From: CAZNDN01 sp964571815
Lineage (GTDB): Bacteria > Fibrobacterota > Chitinivibrionia > Chitinivibrionales > WJKA01
Direction: 5' to 3'
Assembly: GCA_964571815.1 (NCBI GenBank)
Contig: CAZNDN010000001.1
Coordinates: forward strand, 1-64,000
DNA length: 64,000 bases
The notes below the pieces were generated by a model. It did not search any database and was not told the DNA's origin. It worked only from the letters and a program-made list of their open reading frames with translations. Every line of letters starts with the position of its first letter. Position 1 is the stretch's first letter. This document shows positions 8,828 to 18,539 of this stretch, piece after piece. The position numbers were made by a program, and so were the translations under genes.

Positions 8828-10858
8828 ATGCGTACGGTCCTTTTTATTTGCGTTTGGGCGGCACCATTATTGTATGCCGTGACCCCGGCACCCCCCGCGG
8901 AAGAGGGAGAGCCCGACACAGTTCGGGAAACGATGCCCCCGGTGCCTCTCCCCGTGGATGCCGAAGACCCCCCGAAAAGGGATTCAACGTCCGGTTCTCC
9001 CGCCTCCGCCACCGTTGCCGGACCCGACACAACTGATTCTCTCGGGCGGGTAGCTCTTCGAGATTCAATCCTGGTGCTCCAGGACAGCATACTTGACCAT
9101 TACACAGTTGGCTCCCTGAGCATGGCCTCGACCCGTCACCCGTTTCGGCTGACCAGCGCGCAGGTTTTCCGTGCCGATGCAAGCGGGGTATCGGAGCTTA
9201 TGCGACTGTTTCCGCTCGCCGTCGCAGTGCCCATGAGTCTTTCTTCATCGCAGAACAGGTTCCTGCTCTACGGATTGCCCTATCCCCACGCCTGCAACGG
9301 CATCCACTTCGGACAGGTACTCGGAACGGACCTCACGTCGACCTCCCGTATCTCCTCGCTGAACCGGCTCGCTTCCGGAGACCTCTCCTTTTCGTTCCAT
9401 CCCCTTCGTCTCCAGAGCCCGGAGACTTCGATCTACTGGGAAAACGGGGTGTTCGGAGAGAACGTACTTGATGTGCGCTTTGCCCGTCCTCTCACCCGAA
9501 AGCTGAGAGTCGGCGTCTTCACCGACTATCGGAGGTTTGCCGGAAAGAAATACAGCCATCGAGCCGGAGGTATTTACGATTTCTACGCGTCCCTGGTTGA
9601 CGACACCACGCTCGTGTCACACACGGGCCGTACTCCGCTGACCGATGAACTGGCGTCGGGAATACGAATGGAGTGGGAGAGCGACGCGGGCAGCCGGGGA
9701 CATGTTTCCTATCACTATGCTGATACGGAAAACGAGCTGGTTTTTCCCGGTGCTGTCGATTCCGCGGGGGTTGGCGAGAGTGACGAGCTGAACTGGGAAC
9801 GACTTGTCCACTATCGTAACGATCTCGACGCGTCGGTACTCTTCCGCGGAGATGCGGCAGGGATGCGAACCGACCTGCGCCTGGCGGGCGATATTCATAA
9901 AAGGTCTCCTCTGGTCGGTTCCTACGAATGGGGAAAGACCCGGCGAAGAGGGGCGGAGAGAAGCCTCTCGGCAACACTTGCACCTTTCGTGGAGTCGGCG
10001 GCGGGGACCCTTTCGGTGCCGCTGACGGGCGGGCTCCGTGAGCGGAGGCTGTACGGAGGGGCAAAGTGGAACGAATCGCTCGGCTCGGGCGGGGTTGCGT
10101 ATGCGGGAGCGTTTCCGCTGGGGCCCCTTGTCGGCGAAGTGGGCGGAGGAATATACGGCAAGGCCGCGAAGTTGGAAGGAGCCCGGGGAGGCGCATGGGC
10201 ATGGGATGCACATCTTGGCCTGCGTTACGGGTCTCACAGAGCGCGACTATGGGGAAAGCGGAAGGCTTTGCTGTACGAGGTGCCCTGGAATCCTTCGGCT
10301 ATCCAGGAAGACGGGGTGTTCGGCATCTGCCGGATGTTCGGGGCCGAGAGTTTCCTTGCGGCACCGAAGGGGTCCCTGTATTTCGGCTATGTCCATGTTT
10401 CCGGCCTCGACCGCTATTTGGTTCTCAACGCCTGGCCGAATCGTATCGTTCCGTACGTGCATCCCGGTCATGTTTTTACCGTTGCTCCGACACTGGGCAG
10501 GTTCGGGGGCGCGGGAATCGGTACACGGTGGATGATTTCGGATGAGAAGCCGCACCTGAAAACGCAGGCAGTGCTCTCGTACGGGCGAAGCGCGCGGGGG
10601 GGGAAACAGCACATCAACGTTGACCTTGTCCTTGACTATTGGAGTTGGCGAGATCCCCAACCGCTGGGGCGGAGGAACCTGTGGAAACATTGGGAGCGGG
10701 AGGTGTTCGATCTCTCGCTGAAAACCTCCGTGCGGATAAAGACTTTCCGGCTCTTCTACAAGATGGACAATCTTCTCAATCGAAAGTTTGCCTACCTTCC
10801 GGGCTACCTGGATCCGGGGCTTACGTTTCGATGGGGTTTTGCCTGGCTTATCCCGTAA
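8828..10858 (+). CDS. Outer-membrane beta-barrel protein, TonB-receptor-like
   Basis: The 676-residue protein has a signal peptide, a Pro/Asp/Ser-rich N-terminal linker (residues 20-80), a short plug-like region (about 95-175) and a long series of alternating strands with aromatic girdles. It ends in 'DNLLNRKFAYLPGYLDPG' and a final strand 'TFRWGFAWLIP', close to the closing strands of TonB-dependent receptors. I see no clear TonB box and the plug is shorter than usual, so transport substrate and even TonB dependence are open. The gene is divergent from the TPR lipoprotein. Its last 11 bases overlap the end of the subtilase gene on the opposite strand. No good Shine-Dalgarno is present before the ATG. 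Confidence 0.65.
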   Translation: MRTVLFICVWAAPLLYAVTPAPPAEEGEPDTVRETMPPVPLPVDAEDPPKRDSTSGSPASATVAGPDTTDSLGRVALRDSILVLQDSILDHYTVGSLSMASTRHPFRLTSAQVFRADASGVSELMRLFPLAVAVPMSLSSSQNRFLLYGLPYPHACNGIHFGQVLGTDLTSTSRISSLNRLASGDLSFSFHPLRLQSPETSIYWENGVFGENVLDVRFARPLTRKLRVGVFTDYRRFAGKKYSHRAGGIYDFYASLVDDTTLVSHTGRTPLTDELASGIRMEWESDAGSRGHVSYHYADTENELVFPGAVDSAGVGESDELNWERLVHYRNDLDASVLFRGDAAGMRTDLRLAGDIHKRSPLVGSYEWGKTRRRGAERSLSATLAPFVESAAGTLSVPLTGGLRERRLYGGAKWNESLGSGGVAYAGAFPLGPLVGEVGGGIYGKAAKLEGARGGAWAWDAHLGLRYGSHRARLWGKRKALLYEVPWNPSAIQEDGVFGICRMFGAESFLAAPKGSLYFGYVHVSGLDRYLVLNAWPNRIVPYVHPGHVFTVAPTLGRFGGAGIGTRWMISDEKPHLKTQAVLSYGRSARGGKQHINVDLVLDYWSWRDPQPLGRRNLWKHWEREVFDLSLKTSVRIKTFRLFYKMDNLLNRKFAYLPGYLDPGLTFRWGFAWLIP

Positions 10859-13270
10859 CCAGGAACTTCCTGATCAGGGTTTTGCCGGCATACTGCACGA
10901 CAAAAAGGTACATGCCGGGCATTACCGTCTTTCCCGCGTTGTTTTCGAGATTCCACCTGAAGAGCGACGGGGTTCGCCGCTCGGTGAGATACTCTTCCCG
11001 GCGCCATACAATGCGACCGTCGACGGTTCTGACGGCGATCTTGAGGAGCTGCGAATAGCTCCGGGGTTTGTCGGGAGAGGCGACGAAGTCGAAGTGGAGG
11101 GTCGGCGAAGAGGACGAAAGGCTTACGACATTGGGATAGACGGACAGTTCGGTAATGCGTATGGGTTCAAGGATCAGACTGGTCGAATCGGAGGCGGAGT
11201 CAAGCCTGGCCGAGACGGTGTCGCCGGCACGGTATCCCGGCGCGTCGGCGCGGAGCCGGTACGTTGCGGCTTGCGCGAACAGCAGGGTGGTTGAACCGGA
11301 GTCGGCTCGGAGTGTATCGCGGGTTCCGTCGGGAATTCGCTGCGCGTAGACGGTTGCGTTGCGCACCGGTCGAATGCTTCCCCCCGATGTATCCACCACC
11401 GAAATTCGAAACTGTCCCACTTCAAGGATCACCTCTTTTCGTATTCCGCCGCCGTCCACCGGCAGGTCCACGGATGATGGTGAGAGTGGGTGGGTAACGG
11501 TGAGTGTGTCGGGGAGGGCAACAGGTTTCAGGTCGACCGCGGCAAAGCCGCGTTTGTCGGTCAGAGCGAGGATGACCGTGTCGTTGTCCATCACAGCGGC
11601 GCCCTCGGCGGGAATCCCCCGGGGCGACCGGGCAAAGACCTGAAGCTCGTCCGGTGCCGGGCTCGTGTCGTTCGGGGCGAGAGCACAGGCCAGGTAGGCG
11701 TTGGGAATTCCTCTGCCGTATACCATATCTACAGAGTCCTGAAACGGAGAAAAGGCACAGGAGGCGAAAAGCAACCCTCTGACGGTGCCGGGAGAGGCAT
11801 TGGGATGGGTCTGGACAATGAGTGCGCATACACCGGCTACCTGCGGGGCGGAAAACGACGTTCCATCGGCGGTCGTATACGACGATCCGGTGATTGTGGG
11901 AAGCGATATCGCGGTTCCGGGGGCCACGACATCGGGCTTGATTCTTCCGTCCGGGGTTCCCCCGCGACTGCTGAAACCGGCGATCGCTCCCGACGAAGTT
12001 ATTGCACCGACACCAACGACACTCTCGGCATCGGCCGGGGCCACGATGGACGTGTCGCCAAGGCTCGGGGCTTCGTTGCCCATTGAGTTCACGATTACGA
12101 GCCCCCGACGGGCGGCGGAGTCGGCGGCTATGGACACAATACTGGTTCGGCCGTCCATCTGCGCGAAGGAGTAGTCGACAATCGTATCGTTGTCCACCAC
12201 GATCGTGTCNNNNNNNNNNNNNNNNNNNNNNNNNNNNNNNNNNNNNNNNNNNNNNNNNNNNNNNNNNNNNNNNNNNNNNNNNNNNNNNNNNNNNNNNNNN
12301 NNNNNNNNNCCATCTGCGCGAAGGAGTAGTCGACAATCGTATCGTTGTCCACCACGATCGTGTCTTCGAATCCATTTCGATACCCTACTGAACTGCCGAC
12401 AACATCCGCCCCCCGTTCTTCGGCCCACACTACCGCCGCGGCCCAGTTGTCTTCTTCAACGTGTTTCTCCACAGGATCGTTTTCGGTGCGGGCAAGGAGA
12501 AAGTCGGCGCCCCATGCCGTACCCATGAACTCACCCGGGTGGTATCCGCCAATCAGCGCCAGAGTCTGGGTCCCGTGGGGATCGGCGGTGCGAACGTCCC
12601 CGTCGAGATCCACGAAATCGCTGTCGGCAACGATCCCGCCGCGCCGGACGACCGGCAACAGGCACCGGTGGGTCAGAGTGAAGCCGTTGTCAAGCAACGC
12701 CACGCGAACTCCCTCGCCCGGCATTTGATCCTTCACAAAATCTACAAATCCGTGGGCCCGGGGAATCGACAGCGTGGAAAAAGGCCGGCGGGAACGCCCG
12801 TACCCTTCGAAGAGCGTGTCGGCGACCGACTTGGCCGCATTCCGTGTCGAGGGACGCGCTTTAAACCGTCGAACCGGGAGTATGTGAGACACGTGCGGGA
12901 GCGTGTGGACCCGCGGAATGCTTGATGCCGGCAGGTCGAAGCTGGCCGCATTGGCCCATCGGAACACATGCCTTCGAATACCGCCGGCCTTCTCTACCGA
13001 CTCGATGAAGTGAGCGGCCACGGGCAGATCCCCGGGTGCCGTCGCGGGAAAATCAACACGGCGGCGTCGTTTGCGGGCGTGCGGCGTAAGTACCGCGCGC
13101 GGCCCGGTTTCGGGCTTGTCGGCAAAGACGACCCATACCCTGCACGTGCTGTCGCGTGTTGCGAGCCGTCGAAGAAGCGGATGTACATCGGCCCGTGCGG
13201 TGCAGCAGAAGACCATGAGTATGCAGCTCCACCGGCATCGGTGGAAATAGAGCGTCTTGAACAAGCCCAT
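10848..13270 (-). CDS. Secreted subtilisin-like (S8) protease with T9SS-like C-terminal domain
   Basis: As drawn, the gene is split by a 100-N run, but removing the 155 artificial bases at 12210-12364 gives one frame of 756 codons (755 residues). The subtilase triad is visible: Asp194 in VALLDNGF, His232 in DPHGTQT and Ser420 in DGTSFSAPQ, with Asn346 in the oxyanion position. N-terminal residues 1-28 are a signal peptide and about 30-135 a propeptide. After the protease come two Ig-like or carboxypeptidase-regulatory-like domains. The last 100 residues end in '..NNAGKTVMPGMYLFVV' and 'IRKFLVTG', the shape of a type A type-IX-secretion sorting domain. So it is probably exported across the outer membrane and either released or attached. 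No T9SS machinery gene is in the window. Confidence 0.87.
12155..12364. repeat. 55-bp duplicated flanks around a 100-N run (scaffolding artefact)
   Basis: Bases 12155-12209 and 12310-12364 are identical and flank 100 N at 12210-12309. Collapsing to one copy restores the subtilase frame exactly (2423 minus 155 is 2268, divisible by 3). Confidence 0.95.
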
Positions 13271-13369
13271 GTGTACTCTCCACCGCGCTACTATCCGAGA
13301 GGTTCACGCAAAGGGTCCGCCTCACCGGGGGATACCACGTTGCCGAAAGGTGGTTCTCTCTCGACATAC

Positions 13370-13407
13370 AAAAGGGTGCCGGTGTTGTCGTGCTCCGGCA
13401 CCCTTTT
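13370..13407 (-). terminator. Rho-independent terminator after the first OmpA/TSP3 gene
   Basis: A perfect 13-bp stem (13370-13382 with 13395-13407, 12-base loop) has A-run and T-run edges, so it can work in both directions. It lies 44 bases beyond the stop of the minus-strand OmpA/TSP3 gene and about 100 bases upstream of the subtilase start. Confidence 0.9.
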
Positions 13408-13450
13408 CGACAATTGCGGCCGCTCGTCCGGCGGGCAACGGGCAGCAGCG

Positions 13451-15280
13451 CTACTTGATACGCACGATTTCGATCCGTCGGTTTTTCGCTCTCCCGGCCG
13501 CGGTTCGATTGTCTGCAATCGGTGCGCTGGAGCCGAATCCTACCGCCCTGATCCGACTGGGGTCGATTCCCTTGGATATCAGGAACTGGCGCACCGATTC
13601 CGCCCGCATCTTCGACAGCCGCATGTTGGTCTGACTGTTGCCGACACTGTCGGTATGCCCGCGTATCTCGATCTGAATCGAGGGATGCTTTTTCATTTCC
13701 TCGATGATCGGATCCAGATGCACGTAAGAGTCGAACGTCATTTCCGACTGCCCGCTTCTGAAGTTGACTCCGTGCATGATCTGGTGCCTGGGCATCGTGG
13801 ACTCTTCTTTCTTTTCGTCGGGACACCCGTCCTTGTCGTCAACATTGTTGAATGTCTCCGGCTCGTTGGGACACTTGTCTTTCAGGTCGGGAATACCGTC
13901 GCCGTCGTTGTCCGGATCGGGGCACCCGTCATCGTCCTTGAACTTGTCGAAATCCTCGACGTCGTTCGGGCACTTGTCAAGAGAATCCGGAATGCCGTCT
14001 TTGTCGTTGTCGTAGTCGGGACAGCCGTCCTTGTCTTCGAACCCGTCGAAGTCTTCGGCAATGTTGGGACACTGATCCTTGAGATCGTCAATCCCGTCGC
14101 CGTCGTTGTCCGGATCGGGGCACCCGTCCTCATCCTCGAACCCATCCCTGTCCTCGGCTTCCGTCGGGCATTTGTCATCAGCGTCGAGAATGCCGTCCTT
14201 GTCGTTATCTTCATCGGGACATCCGTCACCGTCCTCGAAATTGTCGATGTCTTCGGGGTCCTTGGGACAGCGGTCACGGTCGTCTTTGATCCCGTCGTTG
14301 TCCTGGTCCTGCGCCGTGAGAAATCCGTTCCACCCGAAGGCGAACTGCAGGCCCCACGGAGGAACGGGAGAAGTGGCATAGGGTGTGTCGCCTTTGGTCC
14401 AACTTGTCCGGATTTCTTTGTCCGACACAACCCCCGCATCGGCCCCCAGCATCAAGTACACCCCGGCCGGCGTGTTGATCTTCACGCCCGGTGTGACCCA
14501 GTACATTTCGCTGCGGAGTTTGTCGGGTTCGTTGATAATCCGCGCTGCCCGGATCTCCGAAGCGAGGTCAACGAAAAGGGTCAACACCGGCGCGAGTGAG
14601 TACTCCATCGCGAAATTGATCTGGGCCGTGATTTCCTTCTGCTCGTTGGGTATGCAGGCAATGCCGTTGAGATGCATCTGGAATGGGAACTGCTCGGCCA
14701 GGTGGCCGAAGTCCAGTGTCCAGATCAACCCGCCCTTTGCGACAAACCCGTCGGCAGTGAAAATGTCACCCGACGCCTGGGCGGGGTCAAGGCTTGTGTA
14801 GTAATATGCGTGTCTCGGGTAGATTCCGTTCTTGGACATGCCTGAAAGCCCCGCTGCTATGCCAAGATAATACGACTGATAAAAGAGTCGCGTCTGGTCG
14901 GGTTTCGGGTAGAGAATCTTGGTGGAGACTTCGAGGTCGCCGATTCCGAATTCGGAGATTCCTATGGGATCGTTTGCATTGTCCCAGTACAACGGCGTGG
15001 CAACCGTGAGGTCCCAGAATGATGCCAGGCCGAGTCCCAGAAAAAGATTGGAGGAGAACAGCCGCGCCTCCACCAGGTTCGTAGAGTTCAACTGCTGGAC
15101 AAAATCCGAAGGCTGAGCATAGTTCAAACCGCCTCCGAAATTCAATTTCGAGCGTCCCATGGTCTTTGCCGACATGGTCCGTACTACACCAAGTTGGCCG
15201 CCGCTGTTGATGCTTGCCGTCGCCGGCACCACAAGCGCCGCGGCCAGCAGGACTTCTCTGACCCATGAGCTTTTCTTCAT
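13451..15280 (-). CDS. OmpA-family outer-membrane protein with thrombospondin type 3 repeats
   Basis: The 609-residue protein has a signal peptide (cleavage near TASIN), a beta-barrel-like region up to about residue 320, and five 33-residue TSP3 units (325-489) rich in calcium-binding Asp with the pattern DxDxDGIxD..D.CP. The C-terminal OmpA peptidoglycan-binding domain (about 500-609) contains 'IEIRGHTDSVGNSQTN' and 'NRRIEIVRIK'. It should tie the outer membrane to the cell wall through a calcium-stiffened spacer. ATG at 15280 follows GGGGAGG at 8 bases. A paralogue with the same architecture lies directly upstream on the same strand, so the two arose by duplication. A strong terminator follows. 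Confidence 0.92.
   Translation of the reverse strand: MKKSSWVREVLLAAALVVPATASINSGGQLGVVRTMSAKTMGRSKLNFGGGLNYAQPSDFVQQLNSTNLVEARLFSSNLFLGLGLASFWDLTVATPLYWDNANDPIGISEFGIGDLEVSTKILYPKPDQTRLFYQSYYLGIAAGLSGMSKNGIYPRHAYYYTSLDPAQASGDIFTADGFVAKGGLIWTLDFGHLAEQFPFQMHLNGIACIPNEQKEITAQINFAMEYSLAPVLTLFVDLASEIRAARIINEPDKLRSEMYWVTPGVKINTPAGVYLMLGADAGVVSDKEIRTSWTKGDTPYATSPVPPWGLQFAFGWNGFLTAQDQDNDGIKDDRDRCPKDPEDIDNFEDGDGCPDEDNDKDGILDADDKCPTEAEDRDGFEDEDGCPDPDNDGDGIDDLKDQCPNIAEDFDGFEDKDGCPDYDNDKDGIPDSLDKCPNDVEDFDKFKDDDGCPDPDNDGDGIPDLKDKCPNEPETFNNVDDKDGCPDEKKEESTMPRHQIMHGVNFRSGQSEMTFDSYVHLDPIIEEMKKHPSIQIEIRGHTDSVGNSQTNMRLSKMRAESVRQFLISKGIDPSRIRAVGFGSSAPIADNRTAAGRAKNRRIEIVRIK
13814..14308 (-). repeat. Five 99-bp TSP3-coding repeats
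   Basis: Five in-frame 33-codon units encode calcium-binding Asp-rich thrombospondin type 3 motifs in the first OmpA gene. They are diverged at DNA level, so they are a protein repeat and not a recent tandem duplication. Confidence 0.9.
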
Positions 15281-15523
15281 ACGCCCGACCTCCCCTTTTG
15301 TGTTGGACTCCGTATCGGCAAGCTTCGCTCACAAAGCATGGACGATCTATTCATGTGTGGAAAAAATCCGCTCCACCGGAGACAAATGGCCGCGTCATGA
15401 ACCTGATTCTTCTTCTCCACCCGGTGGAGGACCCTTCCCTTCCCGCTGTCCAGCTCCCCTCGCGGCTGCAGGTTTTCGATTCCGACAGCGATCCCGAACC
15501 CCCGAATTCGGAGGGATCCCGTT

Positions 15524-17431
15524 TCAGTCTATACGATGCAGTTCCACGCGTCGGTTCAGCGCCCGGCCTTCAGCCGTAGTATTTTCGGCAATCGGCTCGC
15601 TTTCTCCGAATCCGATAGGCCGTAAGCGCGAGGGATCGATCCCCCTGGCCACCAGGTAATTCCGCACCGCCTCCGCGCGTTTGCGCGACAGTATCTGATT
15701 TGACTCGTCGCTGCCGACACTGTCGGTGTGTCCTCTGATTTCGACTTCGATTTCGGGCCATTCTCTCAACGACTCGTACACCCGCTCCAGAATCGCGTAC
15801 GAGTCACCGGTGAGCACGGCGCTGCCGAACTCAAAATTCACACCCCTGAGAACAACTCGGCCGCGCTTTATTTCCCTGGGCTTGGGTTTTTCTTTGGGAC
15901 ACCCGTTGTTCTCCGGAACGCCCTTGGTGTCGGGACACTTATCAAGGCTGTCCGGTACACCGTCCTGATCGTTATCAAAGTCCGGGCACCCGTCATGATC
16001 CCTGAACCCGTCACGGTCTTCGGCGTCGACCGGGCACTCATCGCTGGTGTCCGGCACCGCATCCATGTCGTTGTCTTCGTCCGGGCACCCGTCATCGTCT
16101 TCGAACCCATCCAGGTCCTCGGCAACATTGGGACACTGGTCCTTCAGATCCGGCACCCCATCCTCGTCGTTGTCGATGTCGGGGCACCCGTCCTCGTCCT
16201 CGAACCCGTCTCGGTCCTCGGCCTCGTTGGGACACTTGTCCTTCACGTCGGGTATGCCGTCATTATCGTTGTCGGTGTCGGGGCAGCCGTCGCTGTCCTC
16301 AAATCCGTCGAAGTCCTCGGGGTCTTTGGGACACCGATCCACATTGTCCTTGATTCCGTCCCGGTCTTCATCCTGCGGCAGCACGAAACCGGCCCACCCG
16401 ACATTCACCGCCAGTTTCCATCGAGGTTCCGTGCCGGTGCTCAGCAGACGCTGCTGTCCGCTAGCGTCGACGAGGTAATTCATCAGGGAAGTATCGGCGG
16501 AGAGGCTGATACTCCCGCCCAGGGTGAGGAAGAATCCTCCCGGCGCGGAGAATGAGACGCCCGGAGAGAGCCGCAAAGGGTCTTCACCCAGCTTGAAGCC
16601 GCTTTTGACGTTGCTCATTCTTGTTTCGCCGCTGAACTCCGAGAAGAGCGTGAGCCACAGGGCCGGATGGTACTCGAAGCCAAGATTGAGGAGAAAAATG
16701 TTGTCAAGTTGAGAGTGGAAGGTGAATCGTGCCCCGAAATTGAGATGCATTAACACGGGGCTCGCTTCGCTCAGGTTATTGAGATCAAGCGTCCACAGCA
16801 TCTTCATGTCCATCTCGGGGACTGTCGATGTGTAAGAGCCTACGATATCAGCCGTGTCGGTTTCCTCAAGTGTGGACTTCAGGTAGTACGTGTGTCGGGG
16901 AAACCGTCCCTCGCCCTGTGTTCCGGTGGGAAGACTCAGCGCTCCGAAGAACGCGACCTCGAAGATCGTAGAATGGGGATAGGGAGGATATTGGAATTTT
17001 CCCGCAAGCTCGATATCGCCGAAACCGCCGCGGAGACCCGAAAGACCGAACGTGTCGCTTTCCGAGGTGATGAAATCCCAGTACAGGGGGGTGGAAAGAG
17101 AAACATCCAGAAAACCGGTTATTCCATACCCGATGCTGGGAATCGCGTTGAAAATGGACAGGGCCGGGTCGTAGGTGGTATCCCCGTCCAGTTGATGCAC
17201 AAAGCCGCGGTCGGCCGAGAAGTCACCGTATCCTCCCACTACAAGCCGCCCCTTTCCCAGCGTGGTGGCCGAGTGCAGATAGGTAAGCCCCGAGTGTCCG
17301 AATCGGTTGGTCACCGGCGGGTGATACGAAGCTGAATAGATGGAGGCTGCAGCAAGCAGGAGCAGTGGGAAACTCACAACCAGCCTGCTTCGGTTCACGC
17401 CCGGTTTGTCTCCTTCACGACATGCCCCCAT
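15524..17431 (-). CDS. Second OmpA-family protein with thrombospondin type 3 repeats
   Basis: The 635-residue protein repeats the architecture of its downstream neighbour: a signal peptide, a barrel-like domain of about 330 residues ('WDFITSESDTFGLSGLRGGF' region), five TSP3 units and an OmpA domain with 'EIEVEIRGHTDSVGSDESN' and 'LNRRVELHRID'. The last TSP3 unit is shortened and runs into a Lys/Pro linker. Start at 17431 is chosen because a signal peptide and a GGAAAGG site fit there; the frame is open to 17572 without protein-like sequence. The two paralogues differ in much of the barrel, so they may have different surface or partner contacts. The gene is divergent from the HDOD gene. Confidence 0.9.
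   Translation of the reverse strand: MGACREGDKPGVNRSRLVVSFPLLLLAAASIYSASYHPPVTNRFGHSGLTYLHSATTLGKGRLVVGGYGDFSADRGFVHQLDGDTTYDPALSIFNAIPSIGYGITGFLDVSLSTPLYWDFITSESDTFGLSGLRGGFGDIELAGKFQYPPYPHSTIFEVAFFGALSLPTGTQGEGRFPRHTYYLKSTLEETDTADIVGSYTSTVPEMDMKMLWTLDLNNLSEASPVLMHLNFGARFTFHSQLDNIFLLNLGFEYHPALWLTLFSEFSGETRMSNVKSGFKLGEDPLRLSPGVSFSAPGGFFLTLGGSISLSADTSLMNYLVDASGQQRLLSTGTEPRWKLAVNVGWAGFVLPQDEDRDGIKDNVDRCPKDPEDFDGFEDSDGCPDTDNDNDGIPDVKDKCPNEAEDRDGFEDEDGCPDIDNDEDGVPDLKDQCPNVAEDLDGFEDDDGCPDEDNDMDAVPDTSDECPVDAEDRDGFRDHDGCPDFDNDQDGVPDSLDKCPDTKGVPENNGCPKEKPKPREIKRGRVVLRGVNFEFGSAVLTGDSYAILERVYESLREWPEIEVEIRGHTDSVGSDESNQILSRKRAEAVRNYLVARGIDPSRLRPIGFGESEPIAENTTAEGRALNRRVELHRID
15890..16372 (-). repeat. 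Five TSP3-coding repeats, last one short
   Basis: Four 33-codon units and one shorter unit encode Asp-rich calcium-binding motifs in the second OmpA gene. The left boundary is approximate. Confidence 0.85.
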
Positions 17432-17551
17432 GACAGTACCTTTCCGTGCATAGCGGAGACCCTGCTCCAGATCGGGTCTGCAGGTGCGTACGATATAACA
17501 CGATACAATATAATCATTTTGGAAAATCGGGTGCAACTTATTCCCTCGGAT

Positions 17552-17580
17552 TCGACATTTTCGCTTTCCCATTATATACT
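17552..17580 (+). promoter_or_regulatory. Sigma-70-type promoter for the HDOD gene
   Basis: TCGACA (17552-17557) and TATACT (17575-17580) are separated by 17 bases; each differs from the consensus at one position. The start codon follows about 70 bases later. Confidence 0.65.
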
Positions 17581-17650
17581 CCTGAGGTAGAGCGTTCGGC
17601 CGAGGAAGGATCGGTAGGGGGGCGGGTGATTGAACAGGAGCACACCGGAC

Positions 17651-18529
17651 ATGGCATATCCCGCGGTATTGAAAAGGAGGGTTGAGGAACTCAGCAGCCT
17701 CCCCACACTCCCTCGGATGGCGTCGAGTCTGCTTCAGACGATCAACGACCCTTCGGCTTCGGCATCGGATGTTGCCGATCTCGCAAGCCGGGACATGTCC
17801 CTTTCCGCGCGGATGCTGCGGCTTGCCAACAGCGCCTTCTACGGAGTCTCACGGCAGATCACGTCCGTGACCGGCGCCGTGGTAATCCTTGGCATGAAAG
17901 TAGTTTACACGCTTGTTTTGAGCCTCACCGTCTTCGATATGTTTCCGTGCCGTGAGCCGAACCCGGAATTCGACCGCGAAGAGTTCTGGCGGCACTGCTT
18001 TGCCTGTGGACTGATTGCGAGACTTCTGGCGCACCGCAGGCCCGACCGATTCGCCTTCGACTTCGAAGAAGCATTCTGCGCGGGATTGCTGCATGATCTG
18101 GGGAAGGTCGTTATGGAGCAATACATACACGCCGACTTCCAGAGAGCGCTCCACCATGCGCACTCGGCTCGGCTGCCCACCGTTGTTGCCGAGCGCCGGC
18201 AACTCGGCTACACACATGAGGACGTGGCGCAGTGGCTGCTGGAGAGCTGGAACCTTCCCCCGGCAATCAGAGTGCCGGTAACACATCATCATACACCACT
18301 TGAGGTTTCCCATTACGGCGATATCACGGCTCTGTGTCACTTCGCCGATTGGTTTTCCCATAAGGAGAGCGTCGAGGACGGGGCCGACGAAGTCTTGCCG
18401 CCTCTTGAGTCCGAAGCCGTTGAAATGCTGGGTGTCGTTGAGGAAGATCTCGCCTGGCTCAAGGAGCGGCTTCCGGAGAGCCTCGAAAGGTCTTCGGACC
18501 TTCTGCGAATGACCGGGGATTGCCGCTGA
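17651..18529 (+). CDS. HDOD-domain signalling protein
   Basis: The 292-residue protein is almost entirely an HDOD domain (about residues 10-215) with 'LPTLPRMASSLLQTINDPS' near the start, a typical opening of the family, and 'GLLHDLGKVVM' in the second half. HDOD proteins are non-catalytic relatives of HD phosphohydrolases used in signalling and in control of motility or cell cycle. The HD pair in HDLGK is kept here but most metal ligands of true HD enzymes are not obvious. The C-terminal 70 residues are acidic helices. ATG 17651 is chosen over the upstream TTG (17630) because AGGAG at 17636-17640 is well placed for it. It stands alone and converges with the carboxyltransferase gene. Confidence 0.85.
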   Translation: MAYPAVLKRRVEELSSLPTLPRMASSLLQTINDPSASASDVADLASRDMSLSARMLRLANSAFYGVSRQITSVTGAVVILGMKVVYTLVLSLTVFDMFPCREPNPEFDREEFWRHCFACGLIARLLAHRRPDRFAFDFEEAFCAGLLHDLGKVVMEQYIHADFQRALHHAHSARLPTVVAERRQLGYTHEDVAQWLLESWNLPPAIRVPVTHHHTPLEVSHYGDITALCHFADWFSHKESVEDGADEVLPPLESEAVEMLGVVEEDLAWLKERLPESLERSSDLLRMTGDCR

Positions 18530-18539
18530 ACTGCCGGGA

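Noticed and set aside
12155..12364. Direct 55-bp repeats considered as attachment sites or target duplications of a mobile element
   Set aside because: The same length occurs at three unrelated places, always exactly at 100-N runs and inside genes that become intact when merged. This is an assembly effect.
13814..14308. Regular 99-bp periodicity considered as a CRISPR-like or satellite array
   Set aside because: The units are coding, in frame and diverged at third positions. No constant repeat with variable spacers exists.
12968..14599. 543-codon open frame on the plus strand opposite the OmpA/TSP3 gene
   Set aside because: Antisense of the Asp-rich TSP3 repeats gives Val/Gly-rich repeats that look regular but are only a mirror of the real repeats. 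It also runs through the terminator at 13370-13407.
15728..16555. 275-codon plus-strand frame with repeated Val/Gly units
   Set aside because: Mirror of the TSP3 repeats in the second OmpA gene.
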